Shown: piece after piece, positions 1 to 5,096 of the stretch
Layout: the number at the start of each line of letters is the position of its first letter
Numbering within the stretch: position 1 is the first letter of the stretch
Source of the DNA: Cytophagaceae bacterium
Lineage (GTDB): Bacteria > Bacteroidota > Bacteroidia > Cytophagales > Flexibacteraceae
DNA: 5,096 nt
Direction: 5' to 3'
NCBI GenBank assembly: GCA_947464365.1
Contig: CANHWS010000251.1
Coordinates: 1 to 5,096, forward strand
Translations under genes and position numbers: made by a program
Notes under the pieces: generated by a model
Databases searched by the model: none
What the model was told of the DNA's origin: nothing
Seen by the model: the letters and a program-made list of their open reading frames with translations, nothing else

Positions 1-8
1 TCAGGCAA

Positions 9-1016
9 CTAGTCGTACCAGAGGTCCTTTTCCTTGCTGTCGCGTTTGCCCTTCGGGATAACACGGTACTTGCTTTTGCTATCGTGCGACCGTAAATAGG
101 AACTCCGTATCCGGATACCACCTTTGAAGTTGCGGCTGTCCTCGGCGGTGCGCTCCTCACGCTCCTTCTTATCGTTAAGCCAGTTGCCTTCGTAGTCCGC
201 TAGTTGCTCGGCCTTTTTGCGCTCTACTTCCTCCTTGTTCGTGAAATAGTTGCCTGTCCAGTCCGATAGCTCAGCCGCTTTTTTGCGTTCCTTTTCTATT
301 TTATTGTCATCAAAGCCTCCCGTCCAGTCTGCCAGTTGCTCGGCTTTTTCGCGCTGGATGATGCGTTTATCGGTCGTGATGTTGCCTTGGTGTTCGGCCA
401 GTTGACCTGCCTTTTCGCGCTGGATGATGCGTTTATCGGTCGTGATGTTGCCTTGGTAGTCTGCTATTTGTGCCGCTTTGGCATCCTGCACCACCCGTTT
501 GTCAATAGTGATGTCGCCACGATAATCAGCACGTTTAGCCGCCTCGATGGCTTCGAAGCTACCGCGGTTGGTGGCGGGCATATCGCCGGTCCAGTATCCC
601 CGTAAGCCCGCACCGATCTCCTCCGTTTGCATTTTATAGGCACGGCTTTGTTGCATCAGCTGGTCTGGGTACCACTCCTTCTTGAGGCGGGTCCACCAGC
701 TGTCTTTTTTCATATATCCGGGCCGGTACTCCCAGTTCAGGATTGATTGGTTGAACTGGATGGTATTGCGTAGGCCAAGATCCCCACCACCTGGGCCAAT
801 TTTGCCTTTGATGAATGGTGCACGGGTCCAGCGGCCATACTCAGCAGCTTCACCCTCGCGGATTTGCCAAGGTTTGACCCCTTGCGGTTTGGGTGGCACC
901 TCGGGTTTGGTTTGTGCAATGGCTAACGTGACTGAAAACAGCGCGAATAGCAGCAGTAATAAGCGTGGTGGGCTAGCTTGTTTGCAGGTCAATATGGTGG
1001 TCATCATCATCGTCAT
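9..1016 (-). CDS. Secreted repeat protein of unknown function (six tandem 22-residue repeats)
   Basis: This 335-residue protein is not recognised as a named family. Residues 1-34 form a signal peptide: Lys12 and Arg18, a Leu-rich core at 19-31, then A-I-A before Gln35. This predicts export to the periplasm or beyond. A Pro-rich linker (38-49) leads to a Trp/Tyr-rich region (about 50-145). Residues 163-294 are six 22-residue repeats, each with a D-aromatic-x-G-N/D turn followed by a Lys/Arg/Glu-rich, probably helical segment; a degenerate copy precedes them and a half copy follows. The C-terminus is basic and ends K-E-K-D-L-W-Y-D. From memory, Bacteroidota secreted proteins with Y-x-G-[ND]-I repeats and similar K-E-K-x-L-W ends exist; this was not checked. 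The ATG overlaps the desulfurase stop as ATGA. Met codons at 3, 4 and 5 are alternative starts. Stop is TAG at 9-11. The frame is secure; the function is unknown. Confidence 0.85.
   Translation of the reverse strand: MTMMMTTILTCKQASPPRLLLLLFALFSVTLAIAQTKPEVPPKPQGVKPWQIREGEAAEYGRWTRAPFIKGKIGPGGGDLGLRNTIQFNQSILNWEYRPGYMKKDSWWTRLKKEWYPDQLMQQSRAYKMQTEEIGAGLRGYWTGDMPATNRGSFEAIEAAKRADYRGDITIDKRVVQDAKAAQIADYQGNITTDKRIIQREKAGQLAEHQGNITTDKRIIQREKAEQLADWTGGFDDNKIEKERKKAAELSDWTGNYFTNKEEVERKKAEQLADYEGNWLNDKKEREERTAEDSRNFKGGIRIRSSYLRSHDSKSKYRVIPKGKRDSKEKDLWYD
135..530 (-). repeat. Six tandem 66-bp coding repeats (22 residues each)
   Basis: The repeats encode residues 163-294 of the secreted protein. The invariant Gly of the turn recurs at 167, 189, 211, 233, 255 and 277, exactly 22 apart, and again at 299 in a half copy. 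An older copy has its Gly at 144, offset by 23. The consensus is A-D-[YW]-x-G-[ND], four variable residues, K, then a charged stretch ending K-A-x-Q-L. Copies 2 and 3 are nearly identical, while copies 4-6 share mainly the turn and the K-A-x-[EQ]-L end. This suggests repeated duplication at different times. Confidence 0.9.
346..457 (-). repeat. 46-bp exact direct repeat pair (346-391 and 412-457)
   Basis: Bases 346-391 and 412-457 are identical over 46 positions and lie exactly one repeat unit (66 bases) apart. They encode the shared N-I-T-T-D-K-R-I-I-Q-R-E-K core of repeat copies 2 and 3. Identity at the DNA level, including third codon positions, points to a recent duplication or gene conversion. 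A change in repeat number by slippage would keep the reading frame. Confidence 0.9.
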
Positions 1017-2179
1017 GATAACACAGGGCTAGCCGAATAAAGTTGAGCCAATTGCATTGCAGCAAATTCTACTTCGTCGGAGGTAGAGTATTTACTAAAA
1101 CTAAATCTGATGGCAGGCCTAAGATCCAGCATCGGGTTTTGTTGCACTTCGCGCAGGCCACGGATGACGTGCGAGCCAACTAGGCTGCCACTGCTGCAGG
1201 CGCTGCCTCCACTGGCGGCAATGCCAGCAATATCAAGATTAAACAACAGCATATCGCCATCCTCCGCAGGGGGGAGGGATAGATTTAGTACCTGAGGCAC
1301 GCATCCTTCGTCTTGGCCTGACAGACCATTGAATTGCAAATCTGGTAAAAGCTCTGATAGGCGAGCCCTCATTTGTTGTTTGAGTGCTTGGGTATGGGCC
1401 CAGGTTGCTTCGCGGTGCTGATAGGCAAGCTCTAGAGCCTTGGCCAGCCCGACAATACCTGCGACGTTTTCGGTTCCGCCACGCATATTGCGCTCTTGGG
1501 CACCACCATGCACCATCGGCGGAATCCCGTATCCAGACTTGACATAAAGCAAACCAACACCTTTGGGTCCGTGAAACTTGTGGGCTGCCCCAGCTAGGTA
1601 GTGTACGTTGAGCTGGTCTAGCTGCAAGGGTAATTTACCCAAGGTCTGGACCGCATCGGTATGGAAATAGGCCTGATGTGTAGCGCAAAGCTCTGCAATG
1701 GCCTCTAGTGGGTTAATGTTGCCGAGTTCGTTGTTGGCGTGCATAAGCGACACCAAGGACTTTGGATATTGTGCCAAAAGCTCCTCCAGATGCTGGAGAT
1801 CTAGTACGCCGGTCTCGTTATGCCGCAGCCAATGGACTTCTGCCACCCCGAGCTTTTCCAAGTAGTCGATCGTGTGGGTGACGGCATGGTGCTCCAGCGG
1901 GCTGCTGATGATGTGCTTGATGCCATAAGCCTGCACCGCAGATAGGATGGCCGTGTTGTCGCTTTCGGTCCCACCACTGGTGAAGAAGATTTCGGCAGGG
2001 GAGCAACCCAGCAGCTGGGCTACTGTTTTGCGGGCTTTTTCGATCGCAGACCGCACCGTACGCCCATGCCCATGGATGGACGATGGGTTGCCAAAATGCG
2101 TCGTCAGGTAGGGCATCATGGCCTCAATGACCAAGGGGTCTGTGGCTGTGGTGGCGGCGTTGTCGAGGTAGGCTTGCAT
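1013..2179 (-). CDS. Cysteine desulfurase, IscS/NifS class (PLP-dependent)
   Basis: A cytoplasmic fold-type I PLP enzyme that removes sulfur from L-cysteine as a persulfide, giving alanine, and supplies sulfur for Fe-S clusters or thio-cofactors. The 388-residue length is normal for the family. Visible motifs in order: Y-L-D-N-A-A-T-T near the N-terminus (4-11), S-G-G-T-E-S-D-N (68-75), E-H-H (96-98, the cofactor-stacking His region), H-A-N-N-E-L-G (147-153), H-T-D-A-V-Q (173-178, the PLP-binding Asp and Gln), A-A-H-K-F-H-G-P-K-G with Schiff-base Lys201, R-G-G-T-E-N (233-238), and G-G-S-A-C-S-S-G-S with the persulfide Cys328. The ATG at 2179 places the conserved Y-L-D-N motif at the very N-terminus, as expected. 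No iscU, iscA or suf gene is adjacent. It lies 77 bases after the PLP gene upstream and shares ATGA with the repeat protein downstream. The family is certain; whether it is the housekeeping copy cannot be told. Confidence 0.96.
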   Translation of the reverse strand: MQAYLDNAATTATDPLVIEAMMPYLTTHFGNPSSIHGHGRTVRSAIEKARKTVAQLLGCSPAEIFFTSGGTESDNTAILSAVQAYGIKHIISSPLEHHAVTHTIDYLEKLGVAEVHWLRHNETGVLDLQHLEELLAQYPKSLVSLMHANNELGNINPLEAIAELCATHQAYFHTDAVQTLGKLPLQLDQLNVHYLAGAAHKFHGPKGVGLLYVKSGYGIPPMVHGGAQERNMRGGTENVAGIVGLAKALELAYQHREATWAHTQALKQQMRARLSELLPDLQFNGLSGQDEGCVPQVLNLSLPPAEDGDMLLFNLDIAGIAASGGSACSSGSLVGSHVIRGLREVQQNPMLDLRPAIRFSFSKYSTSDEVEFAAMQLAQLYSASPVLS

Positions 2180-2211
2180 GGTGAGCTGCTAAGGGCCTAC
2201 AAGGTAATGCC

Positions 2212-2255
2212 GTTTGGTGAAAATACGAAGTAACCCCTATCCCAATTCACCAAAC
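2212..2255. repeat. 10+10 bp perfect inverted repeat in the intergenic gap
   Basis: GTTTGGTGAA at 2212-2221 is the exact reverse complement of TTCACCAAAC at 2246-2255, with a 24-base spacer. Pairing does not extend further on either side. The repeat fills much of the 77-base gap between the PLP-enzyme stop (2257-2259) and the desulfurase start (2179). No T-run follows the stem in the minus-strand transcript, so a standard intrinsic terminator is unlikely. A two-half-site operator or an mRNA hairpin limiting read-through or decay is more plausible. Confidence 0.7.
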
Positions 2256-2256
2256 C

Positions 2257-3150
2257 CTAGGCAGCGCCCCCCGTATCCACCAACACATAATGCACCCTAG
2301 GGTCTAATTCAGCACGCTCAAAACTGGCCTCAAGAGCTGCTAAGCAAAACCCCGAATAGATAGGGTTCAGCTGCTGACCAGTGCTTGCTTTGTGGTTGGC
2401 AACAGATGCCAATACTGCTTGGCTTGGTCTTCCGTATCGGCCTAAATCTGGCACGGCGATTACCTTGGCAAGTTGGATGGCAAGTGCCATCGGGTCAGCT
2501 ATTCCCCTGTCCGTGAAGTAGTTACTAATCTGGTCCAACACCAAGGAAGTGCAGTAGGCTTGGTCTCGAAACGGGGCAAAGCCTAGGGTTGGAGGTGGTA
2601 ATGTGCCTTGCCCCAACGATACCCATGCCTCATAGCGGGCAATTGCGATTCCCGCCATTGTTGCCCCCGTCCCAACAGGCACCACCAACTGGACCTCAGG
2701 GTTGAGATCTCCTACCCAAGTCTTGGCCTCGGCGATTAAACCAACCAGTGCCAATGGACCACTGGCGCCTTCTGGGATAAAGTAGGGTCGGTCTAGGCTA
2801 TCCCAAAGCTGAGGGATGGTGGTAGCTGGACCCTGCTTGCATACCGATCGGTAAGTTGGGCGGTCCAATAGCTCGATTTGCATACCAAGGGCTTGGAGTC
2901 TAGCCAATCCTGGTGTTTGGGCCATGGTCAACCCCTTTAGCTCATCACCGCGGACTAACCCAACTGTCGTGAGTCCGTGTTCCTGACCAATTGCCGCCAG
3001 AGCCCATAGTAAATTGCTATACGCTCCACCCGGCACCACCAGAGTCCGTGCCCCAGTCGCCTCAATCTCGGGCCAGTAACTCGCCAGTTTGGCGGCCTTG
3101 TTGGCGCCCCACGGGGCAGGGTTGGGTAAGGGGTGGATGGTGATAGGCAT
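2257..3150 (-). CDS. Fold-type II PLP enzyme, D-cysteine desulfhydrase / ACC deaminase family, N-terminally short
   Basis: Members of this family deaminate D-cysteine (to pyruvate, H2S and ammonia) or 1-aminocyclopropane-1-carboxylate; the substrate here is not determined. The 297 residues show A-N-K with Lys18 as the likely Schiff-base lysine, G-G-A-Y-S-N (41-46, cofactor ring binding), L-V-R-G (65-68), I-P-E-G-A-S-G (125-131), V-G-T-G-A-T-M-A-G (159-167, the phosphate-binding loop) and Y-S-G-F (265-268). It departs from the family: only 17 residues precede the lysine, where relatives usually have about 40-50 including a K-R-x-D-L strand; Y-S-G-F replaces the usual Y-T-G-K; and the protein stops at D-T-G-G-A-A, where relatives have H-T-G-G and several more residues. 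The upstream frame stays open but has no family-like residues and no ATG, so the ATG at 3150 is kept. It is divergent from the defence pair and lies upstream of the desulfurase. Fold certain, activity unsure. Confidence 0.85.
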   Translation of the reverse strand: MPITIHPLPNPAPWGANKAAKLASYWPEIEATGARTLVVPGGAYSNLLWALAAIGQEHGLTTVGLVRGDELKGLTMAQTPGLARLQALGMQIELLDRPTYRSVCKQGPATTIPQLWDSLDRPYFIPEGASGPLALVGLIAEAKTWVGDLNPEVQLVVPVGTGATMAGIAIARYEAWVSLGQGTLPPPTLGFAPFRDQAYCTSLVLDQISNYFTDRGIADPMALAIQLAKVIAVPDLGRYGRPSQAVLASVANHKASTGQQLNPIYSGFCLAALEASFERAELDPRVHYVLVDTGGAA

Positions 3151-3165
3151 GGGGTGGAGGTTGAT
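3124..3165 (-). repeat. Imperfect 21-bp tandem duplication at the PLP gene start
   Basis: Units 3145-3165 and 3124-3144 match at 16 of 21 positions. Read on the minus strand they give I-N-L-H-P-M-P and I-T-I-H-P-L-P. The start ATG of the PLP gene lies inside the first unit, at the position where the second unit has a Leu codon (TTA). The duplication may have created or moved the start codon. Confidence 0.55.
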
Positions 3166-3191
3166 GGCCTTTTGAGGGTAGTAATCGAACC

Positions 3192-3199
3192 CGAACCTA
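3192..3199 (-). promoter_or_regulatory. Possible -7 element for the PLP gene (TAGGTTCG)
   Basis: On the minus strand this reads TAGGTTCG, one base from the Bacteroidota -7 consensus TAnnTTTG, about 40 bases before the ATG. No TTG at the expected 19-21 base spacing was found upstream. The 63-base gap between the two divergent genes must hold this gene's promoter or the promoter must lie inside the ATPase gene, so the site is plausible but weak. Confidence 0.25.
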
Positions 3200-3201
3200 C
3201 C

Positions 3202-3209
3202 TATATTTG
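3202..3209 (+). promoter_or_regulatory. Bacteroidota-type -7 promoter element (TATATTTG) for the ATPase-HNH operon
   Basis: TATATTTG is a perfect match to the Bacteroidota primary-sigma consensus TAnnTTTG and ends four bases before the ATG at 3214. Transcription from it would start at or next to that ATG, giving a leaderless mRNA. The nearest -33-like TTTG (3171-3174) is 27 bases upstream, longer than the usual 19-21, so the -33 element is weak or absent. Confidence 0.5.
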
Positions 3210-3213
3210 CTGT

Positions 3214-4485
3214 ATGTTGGCATCTCTCAAGACACGGAACATAGGGCCCAGCGATCTGGATTTGGTCTTTGGCAAACGGCTCAACCTGATTTCGGGCGAC
3301 AATGGCCTTGGCAAGTCTTTTTTGCTGGATTTGGTTTGGTATGCGCTTACCCGGACTTGGCCAAACGCCCTTAATCCTAGGCTAAAGGCTGGATATCCAG
3401 CGAGGCCTACTGACCCCGCACGTGCAAAGGATGCCCGCATTGATTACCAAATACTAAAGAGTGGAAAAAAAGAGGATGACACCTCAAAACATGCCCGATA
3501 CGAAGGTGTAAACGAATGGGGCGTTAAAGGCAGTGGTGCCCAACCTGATCCAGGTCTGGTTTTCTACTTCTTCCCAGATGGTTCCTGTTGTTTGTATGAT
3601 TTCCAACGTTCGTCAGCAGACCTCCCGGCTTATGTCTTGACACAAGACGAACTTTGGGGCGGCATGGATAGGGCCAAAATCAATTTTATCAAAGGCCTTG
3701 AATCTGATCTTGTAGTCTGGAAAAAATCAACAGATGAGTATGACAAAAAATCACTTGAGATGATGGTCAACATCCTGAAGTGTCTTAGTCCTCGTCTGGG
3801 CCTATCATTAGGCGAACCAACTGTTCTTGACAGGCATGGGATAGAAGAAATCCCGACCATCAATATGCCATACCAACAAAATGTGCCGATACGGTTTGTG
3901 TCCTCTGCCATCAAGCGGATTTTGTCAGTGGCTTATTTTATTGCATGGGGATATAACACCCATGTCAAATGGTGTATGGCCAATAAAGGGGCTAAGTCTA
4001 TCAGCAAAAAAGCTGTGATTCTGTTTGACGAAATCGATGCCCATTTACATCCCAAATGGCAGCTATCAATTTTACCAGCATTGATGGAAGTCTGCGGACA
4101 ACTTGATTCCCAATTCTCAGTGCAGTATTTTGTGACTACCCACTCACCTCTTGTGATGGTATCTGCTGAAACACCATGGAATGATAATAACGATAGTTTG
4201 ATTGATATAGATCACCTTGGTCAATCTGTCAGCGTAAAGGTGAAGCCATTTGTCAAACTTGGCAAAGCAGAGAGCTACCTCAATGCCGATCAATTTGATT
4301 ATACTTCTAATCGGAGCCTTGAGGCCACAGCAGCGATAGATGCTTGGAAACAAGCGTCAGATGCGGTTTTGACTATGCCAAAGGCAGAATTTGAGCCGCT
4401 CCTAAAGCGACTTGACCAGTATGTGCCTAAGGAGGACATGATGTTTTGGGCAGGTGTAACTCATGTTAAATCCCGTAGGGCATAA
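3214..4485 (+). CDS. ABC/AAA-type ATPase, Septu PtuA-like, of a two-gene defence operon
   Basis: A 423-residue cytoplasmic ATPase of the AAA_15/AAA_21 (OLD/SMC-like) class. In Septu systems such an ATPase binds the HNH partner and controls its DNA cleavage. Residues 1-25 give the two opening strands of an ABC head, followed by Walker A G-D-N-G-L-G-K-S (28-35). A signature-like segment V-S-S-A-I-K-R-I-L-S-V-A-Y (229-241) precedes Walker B V-I-L-F-D-E (268-273, catalytic Glu273), the D-loop region I-D-A-H-L-H-P, and the switch His in T-T-H-S-P (308-312). The tail includes R-S-L-E-A (367-371) and a C-terminal D-M-M-F-W (408-412). No long coiled coil is visible; the middle (50-225) is a compact insert. 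The frame is open from an ATG at 3133, but the fold starts at M-L-A-S-L-K, the earlier ATG lies inside the divergent gene, and a promoter element abuts 3214, so 3214 is chosen. ATPase class certain, Septu-like role inferred from the partner. Confidence 0.88.
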   Translation: MLASLKTRNIGPSDLDLVFGKRLNLISGDNGLGKSFLLDLVWYALTRTWPNALNPRLKAGYPARPTDPARAKDARIDYQILKSGKKEDDTSKHARYEGVNEWGVKGSGAQPDPGLVFYFFPDGSCCLYDFQRSSADLPAYVLTQDELWGGMDRAKINFIKGLESDLVVWKKSTDEYDKKSLEMMVNILKCLSPRLGLSLGEPTVLDRHGIEEIPTINMPYQQNVPIRFVSSAIKRILSVAYFIAWGYNTHVKWCMANKGAKSISKKAVILFDEIDAHLHPKWQLSILPALMEVCGQLDSQFSVQYFVTTHSPLVMVSAETPWNDNNDSLIDIDHLGQSVSVKVKPFVKLGKAESYLNADQFDYTSNRSLEATAAIDAWKQASDAVLTMPKAEFEPLLKRLDQYVPKEDMMFWAGVTHVKSRRA

Positions 4486-4499
4486 CACACCGTCTAGTC

Positions 4500-5087
4500 A
4501 TGATAAAAGTCGAACTGCAGAAAACGCATCCAGATGGATATGCACAGATTCGTGATGCACATCTAGCAAAAATTCAGGCTAAAGAGGAGGTTAAGTTTGA
4601 GCTAGCAAACAACTATCGCAAAGTACTATACAAACAATACAACAACACTTGTGCATACTTAGCGACCACCTTTGATGCAGAAGAAGTGCGTCTCAACAGA
4701 TCCATCGACCACTTCAAACCCCAAAAAGCCTGCCCAGAGTGTATGTATGATTGGGACAACTTTCGGCTATGTGATGGCAAGCTCAATAGAACATTCCCCG
4801 ATGGTTGGCCGAAGAAGGGGGAAGAGGTCTTAGATCCTTGTGCCGAAGATTTTGATTCTAATTGGTTCTATCTGGATGTTGCTACAGGTAGTTATCTGCC
4901 TTCTAGCCACGTGCCGACCGATAAACTTGACTTGGTTTCCTCTACTTGTATCTATCTCAACAAACATGACTACCCGAGTTGGCGGCTAAGGATTATATGG
5001 AGTTACCTAAGTGGCCTCTGGTCAAAAGAGCATATCAATCGGTTTTATCCAGGAATTTATTATGCTTTAACTGGTTTTCCGGCTTGA
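4500..5087 (+). CDS. HNH nuclease, Septu PtuB-like
   Basis: A 195-residue HNH-type (beta-beta-alpha metal) endonuclease, the probable DNA-cutting effector of the operon. The core runs from C-A-Y (51-53) through R-S-I-D-H-F-K-P (67-74, general-base His71) and Y-D-W-D-N-F (83-88, Asn87) to K-L-N-R (94-97, Asn96). After it comes L-D-P-C (111-114), then a region ending L-N-K-H-D-Y-P-S-W-R-L-R (153-164), an arrangement seen in PtuB and TIGR02646-like nucleases. The zinc ligands are unusual: relatives have C-x-x-C before the His and C-x-x-C-N near the last Asn, while here only Cys51 and Cys91 remain, with a separate C-P-E-C pair at 78-81. The start lies 14 bases after the ATPase stop, with no Shine-Dalgarno sequence, so the genes are presumably co-transcribed. 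Residues 1-45 are charged and probably helical. The length is ordinary and the gene looks intact. Nuclease class sure; target and trigger unknown. Confidence 0.85.
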   Translation: MIKVELQKTHPDGYAQIRDAHLAKIQAKEEVKFELANNYRKVLYKQYNNTCAYLATTFDAEEVRLNRSIDHFKPQKACPECMYDWDNFRLCDGKLNRTFPDGWPKKGEEVLDPCAEDFDSNWFYLDVATGSYLPSSHVPTDKLDLVSSTCIYLNKHDYPSWRLRIIWSYLSGLWSKEHINRFYPGIYYALTGFPA

Positions 5088-5096
5088 TTTATGCCA

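Noticed and set aside
135..530. CRISPR array
   Set aside because: The 66-bp periodicity has no constant repeat with unique spacers; the units are in-frame coding repeats.
336..605. Plus-strand open frame with an internal repeat (A-L-D-D-A-F-I-G-R-D-V-A-L)
   Set aside because: It is the antisense of the 66-bp repeats in the secreted protein; the repetition is inherited from that gene.
682..1032. Plus-strand open frame of 116 codons
   Set aside because: It lies wholly opposite the N-terminal part of the secreted protein, which has a clear signal peptide; the plus frame has no recognisable motif.
1818..2006. Minus-strand frame inside the cysteine desulfurase gene
   Set aside because: Out-of-frame shadow of a gene with complete family motifs.
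2212..2255. Intrinsic terminator after the PLP gene
   Set aside because: The stem is AT-rich with a 24-base loop and no T-run follows it on the minus strand.
3133..3213. N-terminal extension of the ATPase from an ATG at 3133
   Set aside because: The ABC fold begins at 3214, the extra residues have no family-like content, the ATG sits inside the divergent gene, and a promoter element overlaps this stretch.
3630..3914. Minus-strand open frame opposite the ATPase
   Set aside because: It is antisense to the conserved ATPase gene and shows no domain features.

Overview
The window looks like a chromosomal segment of a medium-GC member of the Bacteroidota. Three things suggest this. No start codon has a convincing Shine-Dalgarno sequence. 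A perfect TAnnTTTG promoter element sits in front of the plus-strand genes. The secreted protein at the left end has a signal peptide ending in A-I-A|Q, a form common in that phylum. The assignment is an inference; no rRNA or marker gene is present.

Left two thirds (9-3150): three genes run leftward on the minus strand. In order of transcription they are a fold-type II PLP enzyme of the D-cysteine desulfhydrase / ACC deaminase family (3150-2257), an IscS/NifS-class cysteine desulfurase (2179-1013), and a secreted protein of unknown function built on six tandem 22-residue repeats (1016-9). The last two overlap by 4 bases (ATGA) and are probably translationally coupled. A 77-base gap between the first two genes holds a perfect 10+10 inverted repeat. 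Both enzymes may act on cysteine, so a sulfur-handling role for the pair is possible, but the first enzyme is shortened at both ends and has diverged at several family motifs.

Right third (3214-5087): a divergent two-gene operon on the plus strand encodes a compact ABC/AAA-type ATPase (423 aa) and, 14 bases later, an HNH nuclease (195 aa). This ATPase plus HNH arrangement is that of Septu (PtuA/PtuB) anti-phage systems and of the effector pair carried by Ec78-type retrons. The pair is visibly more AT-rich in places than the leftward genes, which fits an acquired defence cassette. It begins 63 bases from the start of the PLP gene. A promoter element four bases before the ATPase start predicts a leaderless mRNA. 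No reverse transcriptase or other third component lies within the window, but an ATG occurs three bases after the nuclease stop, at the right edge.

There are no tRNA or rRNA genes, CRISPR arrays or insertion sequences, and no gene-free stretch longer than 77 bases.
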